Assembly: GCF_023282985.1 (NCBI RefSeq)
Contig: NZ_JAGQDC010000006.1
Location: 62,001 to 126,000 of the forward strand
DNA length: 64,000 nucleotides
From: Serratia silvae
Lineage (GTDB): Bacteria; Pseudomonadota; Gammaproteobacteria; Enterobacterales; Enterobacteriaceae
Direction: 5' to 3'
The number at the start of each line of letters is the position of its first letter. Within the stretch, counting starts at the first letter, position 1. Below, piece by piece: positions 51,354 to 60,742 of the stretch. The position numbers and the translations under genes were made by a program. The notes under the pieces are model-generated. The model saw nothing but the letters and a program-made list of their open reading frames with translations, did not search any database and was not told where the DNA came from.

Positions 51354-53066
51354 ATGACTATGACTCCAGTGGCAACAGCAGCCGAGGTAATTTATTACAA
51401 CGGCACTATCTTCACCGCAGATGCGGAAAATCGTGTTTGTAGTGCGTTGGCGATAGGGCAGGGATACATTCTTGCGGTAGGGACTGATGAGCAGGTGCTT
51501 GCGCTGGCGACACCCACCACCGAACGTATCGATCTGCACGGTAAAATGATGATGCCGGGCCTGATCGACAGCCATATGCACCCGTTTTGGGGTGGCAAGC
51601 AGCTCAAGGGTTGCAGCTTGCACTATGCAGCGCTGACGGCAGAGCAAACCTTGCAACATATTCAAGCGCATCTGGATAAGTATCCGGTTGGCGATGACGA
51701 ATGGCTGACGGTACGTGCCTGGCAGCGTCAGGCGATGATACCGGTTGGCGCGGACATGAGCCGTAGTTTGCTGGACACCCTCAACACTCGCCGCCCGGTG
51801 GCGCTGTTCTCTAACGATTGCCACACGTTGGCGGCCAACAGCCGTGCGCTGGAGATGCTGGGCATTGATGAAAATACCCCGGTACCGCCAGACGGCAAGA
51901 TCGCCCGTGATGCCAATGGTCAACTGACCGGGATCCTGGAAGATGCTCCGGCCATGCGCGCCTTTGACAGCATTCCTTCCGGCACGGCGGAACAGAACGT
52001 GCAGGTGGCGGCTCATGTGCAGCAGGTGCTGCATGCGCAAGGCGTGACCACGGTGATGGATACCCGCGTGTTTGCGGAGCAACTGGAGGCTTTTGCCGCA
52101 TTACGCGATCGCGGTGAGCTGACCTTACGCGTGCTGGGGGCCAAAGAAGTCACGCCAGACAGCGTGCAGGGGCCGGAAGACGCTGCCCGTGCGGTGCAGG
52201 AAGTCGTCGACTTTGCCGAACGGTGGAGCAGCCAGCCTTGGACGCCGCAGGCCGGGATCTCCGTTGGTCATCTCAAGCTGTTCGTCGACGGTGTGTTACA
52301 GCCACCGACCATGACTGCGGCGCTGTTGGAGCCTTATCGTGAACATCATGGTGCAGCCAAGAGCGAGCGTTATGGCGATCTCTACTTCACCACGCCGGTG
52401 CTGAATGCGCTGATCGTCGAGTGCGGCCGCGCTGGCCTGCATCCGCATACCCATACGGTAGGCGATGGCGCAATTGAGCAGGTGCTGGATGCGGTTGAGC
52501 TGATGCGTGCGGCCTGCCCAGGCAAGGATATCCGCCCAGGGTTGGCCCATAACGAGCTGGTTGCGCCCCATCAGTATGCACGCTTTGCCTCTTTGGCTGC
52601 GACGGCGGTGCTTTCGTTCCAGTGGGCCGGTTTACCGGGCGTGCTGATCGATGAGGAACGCGAGATGTTGGGTGAGGCGCGTTTCCCTCATCTGGAGCCA
52701 GCGGCTCGCTTCCTGGATGCAGGTGCGCGGTTGGCTTATGGCAGTGACTGGCCGATCGATCGCCTGGATGAGTGGTATAACCTGCAGGTGGGTATGACCC
52801 GCCGCGCCTGGGATAGCGAAGGCAATCCAGCCGGGCCACGCCTGGACAACGATCGCGATCTGACCCTGATCGAGACGCTGCGTGCGGCCACCATCGATGC
52901 GGCCTACATGATCGCCAAAGAGCAGTACATTGGCTCGCTGGAAGTGGGCAAATTTGCCGATGCGATCGTCCTGCACCATAATCTGTTTGAGCAACCGGCA
53001 GAAAAAATGTACCAGACCCGCATTGAGCGGACGTTGGTTGGTGGGCAGATTAGCTACCAGTCCTGA
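51354..53066 (+). CDS. YtcJ-like amidohydrolase
   Basis: Metal-dependent amidohydrolase of the Amidohydro_3 (YtcJ) family, 570 residues with no signal peptide. The metal site starts at PGLIDSHMHPFWGGKQ (H74 and H76). GRAGLHPHTHTVGDGAIEQV (split near 365-385) and LAYGSDWPIDRLDEW near 462 (with the last metal Asp) complete the barrel. GKFADAIVLHHNLFEQPAEK near 546 is the returning beta-sandwich. It is followed by a hairpin and then a permease gene. The substrate is unknown; N-substituted amides are typical. Confidence 0.9.
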   Translation: MTMTPVATAAEVIYYNGTIFTADAENRVCSALAIGQGYILAVGTDEQVLALATPTTERIDLHGKMMMPGLIDSHMHPFWGGKQLKGCSLHYAALTAEQTLQHIQAHLDKYPVGDDEWLTVRAWQRQAMIPVGADMSRSLLDTLNTRRPVALFSNDCHTLAANSRALEMLGIDENTPVPPDGKIARDANGQLTGILEDAPAMRAFDSIPSGTAEQNVQVAAHVQQVLHAQGVTTVMDTRVFAEQLEAFAALRDRGELTLRVLGAKEVTPDSVQGPEDAARAVQEVVDFAERWSSQPWTPQAGISVGHLKLFVDGVLQPPTMTAALLEPYREHHGAAKSERYGDLYFTTPVLNALIVECGRAGLHPHTHTVGDGAIEQVLDAVELMRAACPGKDIRPGLAHNELVAPHQYARFASLAATAVLSFQWAGLPGVLIDEEREMLGEARFPHLEPAARFLDAGARLAYGSDWPIDRLDEWYNLQVGMTRRAWDSEGNPAGPRLDNDRDLTLIETLRAATIDAAYMIAKEQYIGSLEVGKFADAIVLHHNLFEQPAEKMYQTRIERTLVGGQISYQS

Positions 53067-53081
53067 TCGCTAATCTGAACG

Positions 53082-53107
53082 AAAGCGGTAATTTTTTTAC
53101 CGCTTTT
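53082..53107 (+). terminator. Terminator-like hairpin after the amidohydrolase
   Basis: AAAGCGGTA pairs with TACCGCTTT around ATTTTTT, then TCCTC. The stem is good but the T-tract after it is short. Confidence 0.55.
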
Positions 53108-53310
53108 CCTCATCCTGCATACAATAAATCAACGGGTTGTGCCTCAGTTCTTTACCTATTGCCGCCTGGTTTTCTGAAAGCGGATTGTTAGCTTCCCCGG
53201 CAGCCTAACTTATGCCAGAATCCGTCCCCTTGTTTTTACCGCAGCGAATCAAATAGCCTATTGGGATTGGCCCTAAATAGCGCTGAGCTGCGCCAGGAGA
53301 TGATACGGTA

Positions 53311-54651
53311 ATGCCGCAAAACATTCGGTTGCAACGAGTTCTTAAAACCCCCGCCCTGGTTGCGTTTGGCCTTGCCTATATGGTGCCACTGGGCGTGTTT
53401 ACCACTTACGGTCAGGTTACCGTGTTAAGCCAGGGCCACTTACCCGTCGCTTATCTGGTTACCATCGTGACCATCCTGTTTACCGCCCTGAGCTATTGCC
53501 GGATGACCAACGCCATGCCGCTGGCAGGTTCGGCCTATTCCTACGTACAGCGTAGTTTTGGTGGTAAAACCGGTTTCCTGGTAGGTTGGGCGCAGATCCT
53601 CGATTATCTGTTCCTGCCGATGCTTAACTATCTGGTTTTAGGTATCTTCTTGCACGAGGCATTCCCGTCGATCCCTGCTTACGTGTTTATTCTTGGTTCC
53701 ATCGCCAGCGTCAGCGCGTTGAATATTCTGGGCGTGCGCCTGCTTAGCTCGGTGAACTTCACGCTGATTGCCTTGCAGATGGTGTTTATCGTGCTGTTTA
53801 TCGTGCTGGCGTTCAGCGAGGCCGATCTCAGCCCGGCCTCATTGATGAAGCCGCTGCTGGTGGATGCTGGTGATTTCTCTGGTCTGATCGCCGGGGCTGC
53901 GGTGCTGTGCCTGGCCTTCCTGGGTTTTGATGCCATTGCCACTATGGCTGAAGAGGCCGCCGACGCCAAACGCACGCTGCCGCGCGCGATCTTGATCACC
54001 GTGATCTGTGCTGGTGGCATCTTTGTTGCTGTTTCCTACGCCGCGCATCTGGCCTATCCCGACTGGCAGGCGCTGATCCCGCATCAGGACACCGCCAGTC
54101 TGATTATTTCGGAGCACGTGGGCGGCAAGTGGATGTACAACTTCTTTATGGCCACTTATCTCACCGGGGTGTATGCCTCTTCCATGTCCGCACAAACCGG
54201 TGTCTCACGTATTTTCTACGCCATGGGGCGTGAAGGTGTGCTGCCGCGCAAAGTGTTCTACCACCTCCATCCTCGTTTCCGCACCCCGTGGCGCGCGATT
54301 GTGTTTGTAGCCATCATTTCCCTGTTGGCGCTGTGGATGGATTTGAGCATGGTGGTGTCGATGATCAGCTTTGGCGCACTGGGGGCGTTCACCTTCGTTA
54401 ACCTTAGCGTGATCAAACACTTCCTGATTAACCAAAAACGCCGTGGGCTGAACGCGATGTTCAAATACGGCCTGCTGCCGCTGATTGGCTTCGGCATGTC
54501 GGTGTGGCTGTGGGTCAACCTGGATCCCGAAGCGCTGAAAGTGGGCTTCACCTGGTTGTTTGCTGGCTTCCTTTATCTGCTTTGGCTGACCAAGGGGATG
54601 CGGCAGGATCCTCCGTCCACTCAGGATGATATCAACCATCTGCTGGATTGA
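53311..54651 (+). CDS. APC-family amino acid/polyamine permease, PuuP-like
   Basis: 446-residue permease of the APC superfamily with about 12 helices. The N-terminal LKTPALVAFGLAYMVPLGVF carries the unwound TM1 substrate motif. LAGSAYSYVQRSFGGKTGFL, LDYLFLPMLNYLVLGI and FLGFDAIATMAEEAADAKRT resemble E. coli PuuP (putrescine importer) segment by segment. It lies upstream of a GABA transaminase and dehydrogenase that complete putrescine or GABA breakdown. Uptake of putrescine, GABA or a related amine is inferred; specificity is not proven. Confidence 0.88.
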   Translation: MPQNIRLQRVLKTPALVAFGLAYMVPLGVFTTYGQVTVLSQGHLPVAYLVTIVTILFTALSYCRMTNAMPLAGSAYSYVQRSFGGKTGFLVGWAQILDYLFLPMLNYLVLGIFLHEAFPSIPAYVFILGSIASVSALNILGVRLLSSVNFTLIALQMVFIVLFIVLAFSEADLSPASLMKPLLVDAGDFSGLIAGAAVLCLAFLGFDAIATMAEEAADAKRTLPRAILITVICAGGIFVAVSYAAHLAYPDWQALIPHQDTASLIISEHVGGKWMYNFFMATYLTGVYASSMSAQTGVSRIFYAMGREGVLPRKVFYHLHPRFRTPWRAIVFVAIISLLALWMDLSMVVSMISFGALGAFTFVNLSVIKHFLINQKRRGLNAMFKYGLLPLIGFGMSVWLWVNLDPEALKVGFTWLFAGFLYLLWLTKGMRQDPPSTQDDINHLLD

Positions 54652-54657
54652 TGGATT

Positions 54658-54702
54658 AGCCCCTCACTCTAACCCATAGGGTTAGAGTGAGGGGCTTGTT
54701 TT
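54658..54702. terminator. Bidirectional terminator, permease/MocR regulator
   Basis: A perfect 18-bp stem (AGCCCCTCACTCTAACCC and its complement) closes on a 3-nt ATA loop, followed by TGTTTT. It separates the convergent permease and regulator genes. Confidence 0.88.
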
Positions 54703-56179
54703 AGGCTCCTTCCGGCAGAGAAATACACTCCAACAACACGTCAAACGCCGCCGCCATTTGTTCTTCTGGCACACAGGCAAAGCCCATTAGCAGGCCGCGC
54801 CGCGCGTTTGGCAGCATGTAATACCGTGACAACGCCCTTACCAGTACCCCACGTTCATTGGCCGCCGCAGCGATGGCGACATCGTCGGCATCATCCGGCA
54901 GGTTGAGCACCAGATGCAGCCCGGCGTTGCTGTTGAACTCGCTTAACGCCTGCTTACCCAGGTGCTGTTCAATCAATGCGGTGAGGAACCCACGGCGTTT
55001 GGCATACAGCAACCGCATACGGCGGATATGCGCTGTGTAGTGGCCTTCCTGAATAAACTGCGCCAGCGCCGCCTGGATGATCAGATGACCGCCACGATAA
55101 AGCTCGGCGTGAGCCGTCTTTAACTCGTCCATCAGTGGCTTAGGTAGCACCACATAGCCTAGCCGCAGGGCCGGATAGAGCGTTTTGCTGAAGGTGCCGA
55201 TGTAGATCACCGGCGCATCGGCCTCCAGCCCTTGCAAGGCGGGGATCGGCTGGCCGGAGAAGCGGAATTCGCTGTCATAATCATCCTCCACGATCCAGCC
55301 GCCAGCCGCACGGGCCAAAGCTAGCAGCCGTTGCCGACGTGCCAGGCTCATCACCGATCCCAACGGGTATTGGTGCGAAGGGGTGACAAAAATCAGCCGT
55401 GGCAAGGCCGCTGGTTGTTCTGGTGGCACCATCCCAGCCTCGTCCACCGCCCAGGGGCAGATATTGACGCCGTTGATGCGCAGGATATTGCGGATCCCCC
55501 AATAGCCTGGCTCTTCGATCCAGGCGTCATCTCCCGGATTACACAGCATGCGAGTAACCAGATCGATCGCCTGATGAATGCCTTCGGTGATCAGGATTTG
55601 TTCCGGCGAACAGCGCACTGAACGTGAAACCCGTAGATAGTCCACCAGAGCATGTCGTAACTCTGGGCTACCGCCCTGGTTGCTGTAGGTTAAGCGTTGC
55701 GATGTCGGGCGGCGGCTGATGCGTGCCTGGAGTTTGCTGAAGATGTGATGCGGGAATGCATTCACGTCGGGGACGCCGGGGATAAAGGCTCCCCACTGTT
55801 TCGGACTGGCACTGGCGTGTTGCAGTAGCGTGGTGCCACGTTGTGACAGCTCGGCCCGACGTTGCTCACCGTTGCCGCTTATCGGCTGGCTGGCGGTGGA
55901 TAAACAGCTGTCGGGTACCGTTTCTGCGACGAAGGTTCCACTTCCCTGGCGCGAAAACACATATCCTTCCGCCAGCAATTGTTCATAAACGGTTAAAACC
56001 GTATTACGTGAGAGACCCAGCTCGTGTGCCAGATCGCGTGACGCCAGCAGGCGACTGGAAGGGGGCAGGCTGCCGTCCAGAATACTGGTACGAATGGCAT
56101 TGTATAACCGCTTGTGCAGTTTATCATCGGGCTGCTCGCCGAGGCGTTGCAACAGCAGGTCACCACTCAATGAGCGCAA
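54701..56179 (-). CDS. MocR/GabR-type transcriptional regulator
   Basis: 492-residue MocR protein. A GntR winged helix (about 20-85, RLYNAIRTSILDGSLPPSSR then LGLSRNTVLTVYEQLLAEGY) is fused to a fold-type I aminotransferase domain (about 120-480). The PLP Lys is in IGTFSKTLYPALRLGYV, and NPGDDAWIEEPGYWG and VTPSHQYPLGSVMSLARR are further PLP-site blocks. GabR of this class activates gabTD in response to GABA plus PLP. It is divergent from gabT with a 120-bp gap, so control of gabTD is likely. Confidence 0.9.
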   Translation of the reverse strand: MRSLSGDLLLQRLGEQPDDKLHKRLYNAIRTSILDGSLPPSSRLLASRDLAHELGLSRNTVLTVYEQLLAEGYVFSRQGSGTFVAETVPDSCLSTASQPISGNGEQRRAELSQRGTTLLQHASASPKQWGAFIPGVPDVNAFPHHIFSKLQARISRRPTSQRLTYSNQGGSPELRHALVDYLRVSRSVRCSPEQILITEGIHQAIDLVTRMLCNPGDDAWIEEPGYWGIRNILRINGVNICPWAVDEAGMVPPEQPAALPRLIFVTPSHQYPLGSVMSLARRQRLLALARAAGGWIVEDDYDSEFRFSGQPIPALQGLEADAPVIYIGTFSKTLYPALRLGYVVLPKPLMDELKTAHAELYRGGHLIIQAALAQFIQEGHYTAHIRRMRLLYAKRRGFLTALIEQHLGKQALSEFNSNAGLHLVLNLPDDADDVAIAAAANERGVLVRALSRYYMLPNARRGLLMGFACVPEEQMAAAFDVLLECISLPEGA

Positions 56180-56299
56180 TTGGATCCCTCAATTAATCGT
56201 AACTGGCACTCGATTATAGGGCCACATCAGGTGTAAATAAACGCAATGTTTCACGTTTGTGAACAAAACCGATAACTGGTCCCGCCCGGAGAGAACAGC

Positions 56300-57565
56300 A
56301 TGAAAAACGCAGAACTGAATCAACGTCGTCTGGCCGCTACCCCAAGAGGGATTGGCGTGATGTGTGGTTTTTACGCCGAGCGTGCAGAAAATGCCACCCT
56401 GTGGGATGTGGAAGGCAATGAGGTGATCGATTTTGCCTCGGGCATTGCCGTGTTGAATACTGGCCACCGTCATCCCAAGGTGATCGCCGCCATTGAAAAA
56501 CAGCTCCAGGCGTTTACCCATACGGCCTACCAGATTGTTCCTTATGAAAGCTATATTTCGCTGGCAGAGCGTATCAACCAGCGCGCTCCAATCGAAGGCA
56601 CCTGTAAAACCGCCTTCTTCACCACTGGCGCAGAAGCGGTAGAAAACGCGGTGAAGATCGCCCGCGCTTACACCGGGCGCCCTGGTTTGATCACCTTCGG
56701 CGGCGGATTCCATGGCCGTACCTATATGACCATGGCGCTGACGGGTAAAGTGGCCCCTTACAAGCTGGGCTTTGGCCCGTTCCCTGGCTCGGTGTTCCAC
56801 GGCCAGTATCCGAATGCGCTGTATGGCGTCAGCACCGACGACGCCATGAACAGCCTGGAGCGCATCTTTAAGGCTGATATCGATCCCAAACAGGTTGCTG
56901 CAATCGTGCTGGAGCCGGTGCAGGGTGAAGGGGGCTTTAACGTGGCTCCGGCAGAATTCATGCAGGCGCTGCGTACGCTGTGCGACCAACACGGTATCCT
57001 GCTGATCGCCGATGAGGTACAGACCGGCTTTGCCCGTACCGGCAAGCTGTTTGCGATGGACCACTATGCGGTGAAACCGGATCTGATCACTATGGCGAAG
57101 AGCCTTGCTGGTGGTATGCCGTTGTCTGCCGTGGCGGGCCGTGCCGAAGTGATGGATGCCCCAGCCCCCGGTGGCCTTGGCGGTACCTACGCCGGTAACC
57201 CATTAGCCGTTGCTGCCGCGCTGGCGGTATTGGACGTGATTGAAGAAGAGCAGTTGTGCCAACGCTCCCAGCGTTTGGGGCAACATTTGGTAGAAGTGCT
57301 GCAACAGGCACGCAGCCACTGCCCGGCGATTGTGGATATCCGCGCGCTGGGTTCCATGGTGGCAGTAGAGTTCAACGACCCGGCAACGGGTAAACCGTCG
57401 CCGGAGTTTACCCGTCAGGTACAGCAAAAAGCCCAGGAAGAAGGACTGTTGCTACTCAGCTGTGGAGTGAACGGTAACGTGATCCGTTTCCTATACCCAC
57501 TGACCATTCCTGATGCCCAGTTTAACCAGGCGCTGGCAATCCTTTCCCGCGCGCTGGCCCAATAA
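56300..57565 (+). CDS. gabT: 4-aminobutyrate transaminase (PuuE-type)
   Basis: PLP enzyme converting GABA and 2-oxoglutarate to succinate semialdehyde and glutamate. It has 421 residues. The PLP-Lys segment is ITMAKSLAGGMPLSAVAGRA, with FFTTGAEAVENAVKIARA, FHGRTYMTMALTGKVAPYK and LIADEVQTGFARTGKLF. Across its length it agrees better with my recollection of E. coli PuuE (421 residues, e.g. PRGIGVMCGFYAERAENATL) than of GabT (426). It is therefore a PuuE-like isozyme; I use gabT for the reaction. gabD follows 12 nt later, in one operon. Confidence 0.95.
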   Translation: MKNAELNQRRLAATPRGIGVMCGFYAERAENATLWDVEGNEVIDFASGIAVLNTGHRHPKVIAAIEKQLQAFTHTAYQIVPYESYISLAERINQRAPIEGTCKTAFFTTGAEAVENAVKIARAYTGRPGLITFGGGFHGRTYMTMALTGKVAPYKLGFGPFPGSVFHGQYPNALYGVSTDDAMNSLERIFKADIDPKQVAAIVLEPVQGEGGFNVAPAEFMQALRTLCDQHGILLIADEVQTGFARTGKLFAMDHYAVKPDLITMAKSLAGGMPLSAVAGRAEVMDAPAPGGLGGTYAGNPLAVAAALAVLDVIEEEQLCQRSQRLGQHLVEVLQQARSHCPAIVDIRALGSMVAVEFNDPATGKPSPEFTRQVQQKAQEEGLLLLSCGVNGNVIRFLYPLTIPDAQFNQALAILSRALAQ

Positions 57566-57577
57566 GGAGCAATAGCC

Positions 57578-59032
57578 ATGAAACTGCAAAATCCCGATCT
57601 GCTACGTAGCCAATGCCTGATTAACGGCGAGTGGTGCGATGCACGCAGCGGCAAACGTGAAGCCGTGATCAACCCGGCCAACGGTGTGGAGCTGACAACG
57701 GTGCCTCTGGTGAGTGCAGAGGAAACTCAGCAGGCAATTAACGCCGCGCAGCAGGCACAAATCGGCTGGAAGCAACAGACCGCCAAGCAGCGCTCCGTAT
57801 TATTGCTGGCCTGGGCCGATAAAATCATGGCGGCTCAGGAAGATCTGGCGCAACTGATGACCGCAGAGCAGGGGAAATCGCTGGCGGAAGCGCGTGGTGA
57901 AGTAGCCTATGCCGCCTCGTTTATTACCTGGTTCGCTGAAGAAGCCAAACGTGTTGATGGTGCCGTGTTACAGGCTCCCCAGGCTTCGCAACGTCTGGTG
58001 GTGGTGAAACAGCCGATCGGTGTCTGCGCGGCGATCACGCCGTGGAACTTCCCGGCGGCGATGATCACCCGTAAGGCTGCCCCTGCGCTGGCTGCAGGCT
58101 GCACGATGATCGTCAAACCGGCCGAGCAGACGCCTCTGACCGCATTGGCACTGGCCAAATTGGCGCAGGATGCCGGTATTCCCGCTGGCGTGCTGCAAGT
58201 GGTAACTGGCGAAGCGGCACAGGTGGGTAAAGTGCTGTGCGATAGCCCGGTAGTGCGCAAGCTGAGCTTTACCGGATCGACCGAAGTAGGGCGTATCCTG
58301 ATGGCCCAATGTGCGCCAACCATTAAAAAGCTTTCGCTGGAACTGGGCGGCAACGCACCGGTGATCGTGTTTGACGATGCTAATCTGGACGTGGCGGTTG
58401 CCGGGATTATGGCTTCCAAATTCCGCAACAGCGGGCAGACCTGCGTTTGTGCCAACCGCATCTACGTACAGGACGGTATCTACGATCGCCTGGTGGATAA
58501 GCTGGTGGCCGCAGTTGAGCAACTGAAAGTCGGTGATGGTACACAGGAAGGGACGACGCAGGGGCCGCTGATCGATGAGGCAGCGATAGAGAAAGTGCAG
58601 AGCCACATTGATGATGCGCTGATCAAAGGGGCGCAGATCGCCACCGGTGGGCAGCCGCATGCGCTAGGCCGTACCTTCTTCCAACCGACGGTGGTTACCG
58701 GTGTGACCCAGCAGATGCGCTTTGCCAAAGAAGAAACCTTTGGCCCGGTTGCGCCGCTGTTCCGTTTCCATGACGAAGCGGAAGCCATCGCGATGGCTAA
58801 CGATACCGAATTTGGTCTGGCTGCTTACCTGTTTACGCAAAACGCCGCCCGTCAATGGCGGGTGCCAGAGGCGTTGGAATACGGCATGGTGGGCATCAAT
58901 ACCGGTTTGATCTCCAACGAGGTGGCACCTTTCGGCGGTGTCAAACAGTCGGGGCTGGGGCGTGAAGGTTCTCGCTACGGCATTGAAGAGTATCTGGAAC
59001 TCAAATATCTGTGTATTGACGTGAGCTGTTAA
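57578..59032 (+). CDS. gabD: Succinate-semialdehyde dehydrogenase (NADP+)
   Basis: Oxidises succinate semialdehyde to succinate, finishing GABA breakdown. The 484-residue aldehyde dehydrogenase has NAD(P)-binding PWNFPAAMITRKAAPALAAG and FTGSTEVGRILM. The general-base Glu is in LSLELGGNAPVIVF (near 260) and the nucleophile Cys in FRNSGQTCVCANRIYVQ (near 294). AAGGAGC lies 8 nt before the ATG. It is the second gene after gabT and is followed by a strong terminator. Confidence 0.97.
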   Translation: MKLQNPDLLRSQCLINGEWCDARSGKREAVINPANGVELTTVPLVSAEETQQAINAAQQAQIGWKQQTAKQRSVLLLAWADKIMAAQEDLAQLMTAEQGKSLAEARGEVAYAASFITWFAEEAKRVDGAVLQAPQASQRLVVVKQPIGVCAAITPWNFPAAMITRKAAPALAAGCTMIVKPAEQTPLTALALAKLAQDAGIPAGVLQVVTGEAAQVGKVLCDSPVVRKLSFTGSTEVGRILMAQCAPTIKKLSLELGGNAPVIVFDDANLDVAVAGIMASKFRNSGQTCVCANRIYVQDGIYDRLVDKLVAAVEQLKVGDGTQEGTTQGPLIDEAAIEKVQSHIDDALIKGAQIATGGQPHALGRTFFQPTVVTGVTQQMRFAKEETFGPVAPLFRFHDEAEAIAMANDTEFGLAAYLFTQNAARQWRVPEALEYGMVGINTGLISNEVAPFGGVKQSGLGREGSRYGIEEYLELKYLCIDVSC

Positions 59033-59115
59033 TTCTCAAGACTTGAACGCTCCTTGGTGGCCTACGCTGGGGAGCGCTTCCTCCGAGCAAGAAGTGATGT
59101 TTCTCACCGTTGAGA

Positions 59116-59142
59116 ACGGCGGCGTCGTGGCCGCCGGTTTTT

Positions 59143-59145
<3 letters not shown>
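59116..59145 (+). terminator. Terminator of gabTD
   Basis: CGGCGGC pairs with GCCGCCG around GTCGTG, then G and seven T. It slightly overlaps the 3' end of the convergent glutathione transferase gene. Confidence 0.85.
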
Positions 59146-59811
<666 letters not shown>

Positions 59812-59897
59812 TCATTGGCGAACGGTGCAATAAAATCAAGGCGATGGCCGATGATTAATCGTAATGGCGTATTAGGCACTGTGATGGCGGCTGGCAA

Positions 59898-60551
59898 TCA
59901 GGAGTCACTGACCAGGATTATCCCCAGCCGATCGATTAACCCAACGACCTGATGGCTATCCAATTGCACTCCCTCCAAATCCACTTGGCGGATATCCATC
60001 TCCCCCAGCTCTGCGCCGGTCAGATTGCAGTGGTTGAAGGTGGCGGCCCGCCAGTCAAACTGGTTGAACTCCCCGCCGGACAGATCGGAACCAATAAAGC
60101 TGGCACCGAGCACGTTAGCGCCACTCCAGCGGTTTTCCCACAGCTCACATTTTTCCAGCACCACCTTGGAGAAGTTGCTGTAGCTCAGATTGCTTTTGAT
60201 GATGAAGGCGCTGCAAAAAAAGCTGCGCTGCGAAATCATATTCATAAAGCTTGCGCCACGAAAATCGGCCCCCTGTGCCTTGCATTCGCGGATCTCTAGG
60301 CCAAGCGCCTGGGTATTTCTGAAATCGGCCAGCGAGAGATCGCAGCTTTTAAAGCTGGCATCTTTCAACACCGCGCGGCTGAAGTTGCAGCCGAGCTGGG
60401 TCTCTTCGTCATAGAAAACGCAGCCGATAAACTGGGTATCGGTGAGATCGGTGCCGGAGAAATCACAGTTCAGAAACTTGCCGTTGGTGACGGTTTCACC
60501 ACGGAATTGATCGTGGGTAATCTTGACGGATTGCAGTAGTAAGGGTTGCAT
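59898..60551 (-). CDS. qnr: Qnr-family pentapeptide repeat protein
   Basis: 217-residue right-handed beta-helix protein of the Qnr family, which mimics DNA, binds DNA gyrase/topoisomerase IV and lowers quinolone susceptibility. Repeats of A(D/N)LxF type run through the sequence: FLNCDFSGTDLTDTQFIGCV, DASFKSCDLSLADFRNTQAL, GADFRGASFMNMISQRSFFC, NLSYSNFSKVVLEKCELWEN and GSDLSGGEFNQFDWRAATF. It follows QnrB almost residue for residue in these parts, and Serratia species carry chromosomal homologues. A LexA box overlaps its start region. No integron, ISCR1 or IS sequence is nearby, so this is a resident chromosomal copy. Confidence 0.93.
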   Translation of the reverse strand: MQPLLLQSVKITHDQFRGETVTNGKFLNCDFSGTDLTDTQFIGCVFYDEETQLGCNFSRAVLKDASFKSCDLSLADFRNTQALGLEIRECKAQGADFRGASFMNMISQRSFFCSAFIIKSNLSYSNFSKVVLEKCELWENRWSGANVLGASFIGSDLSGGEFNQFDWRAATFNHCNLTGAELGEMDIRQVDLEGVQLDSHQVVGLIDRLGIILVSDS

Positions 60552-60559
60552 GTTGTTAC

Positions 60560-60575
60560 CTGTTTTTTTATACAG
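60560..60575 (-). promoter_or_regulatory. LexA (SOS) box upstream of qnr
   Basis: Minus-strand CTGTATAAAAAAACAG is a perfect CTGT-N8-ACAG LexA site. Its last base is 8 nt before the qnr ATG (CAGGTAACAACATG), so it also overlaps the ribosome binding site AGGTAA. The position and sequence closely resemble the SOS box of qnrB genes. Confidence 0.88.
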
Positions 60576-60742
60576 CTTATGGAGATACTACCTGAGGTTA
60601 ACGGTGAAGGGAAATAGTGTCTAAAGCAGTCAGCTTGCTTGATGGCCTTGGGTTTTAAATAGGGTTCTGTGCTCTCTCCACCTTAACTCTTTCTTAAGCT
60701 TAAATCGCTACACTGCTCATTATCAGTCAAAGAGGCGCGATT

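Noticed and set aside
54658-54702. Phage attachment site or IS terminal repeat
   Set aside because: The perfect inverted repeat sits between convergent stops and is followed by a T-run, so a terminator explains it. There is no integrase or transposase nearby.
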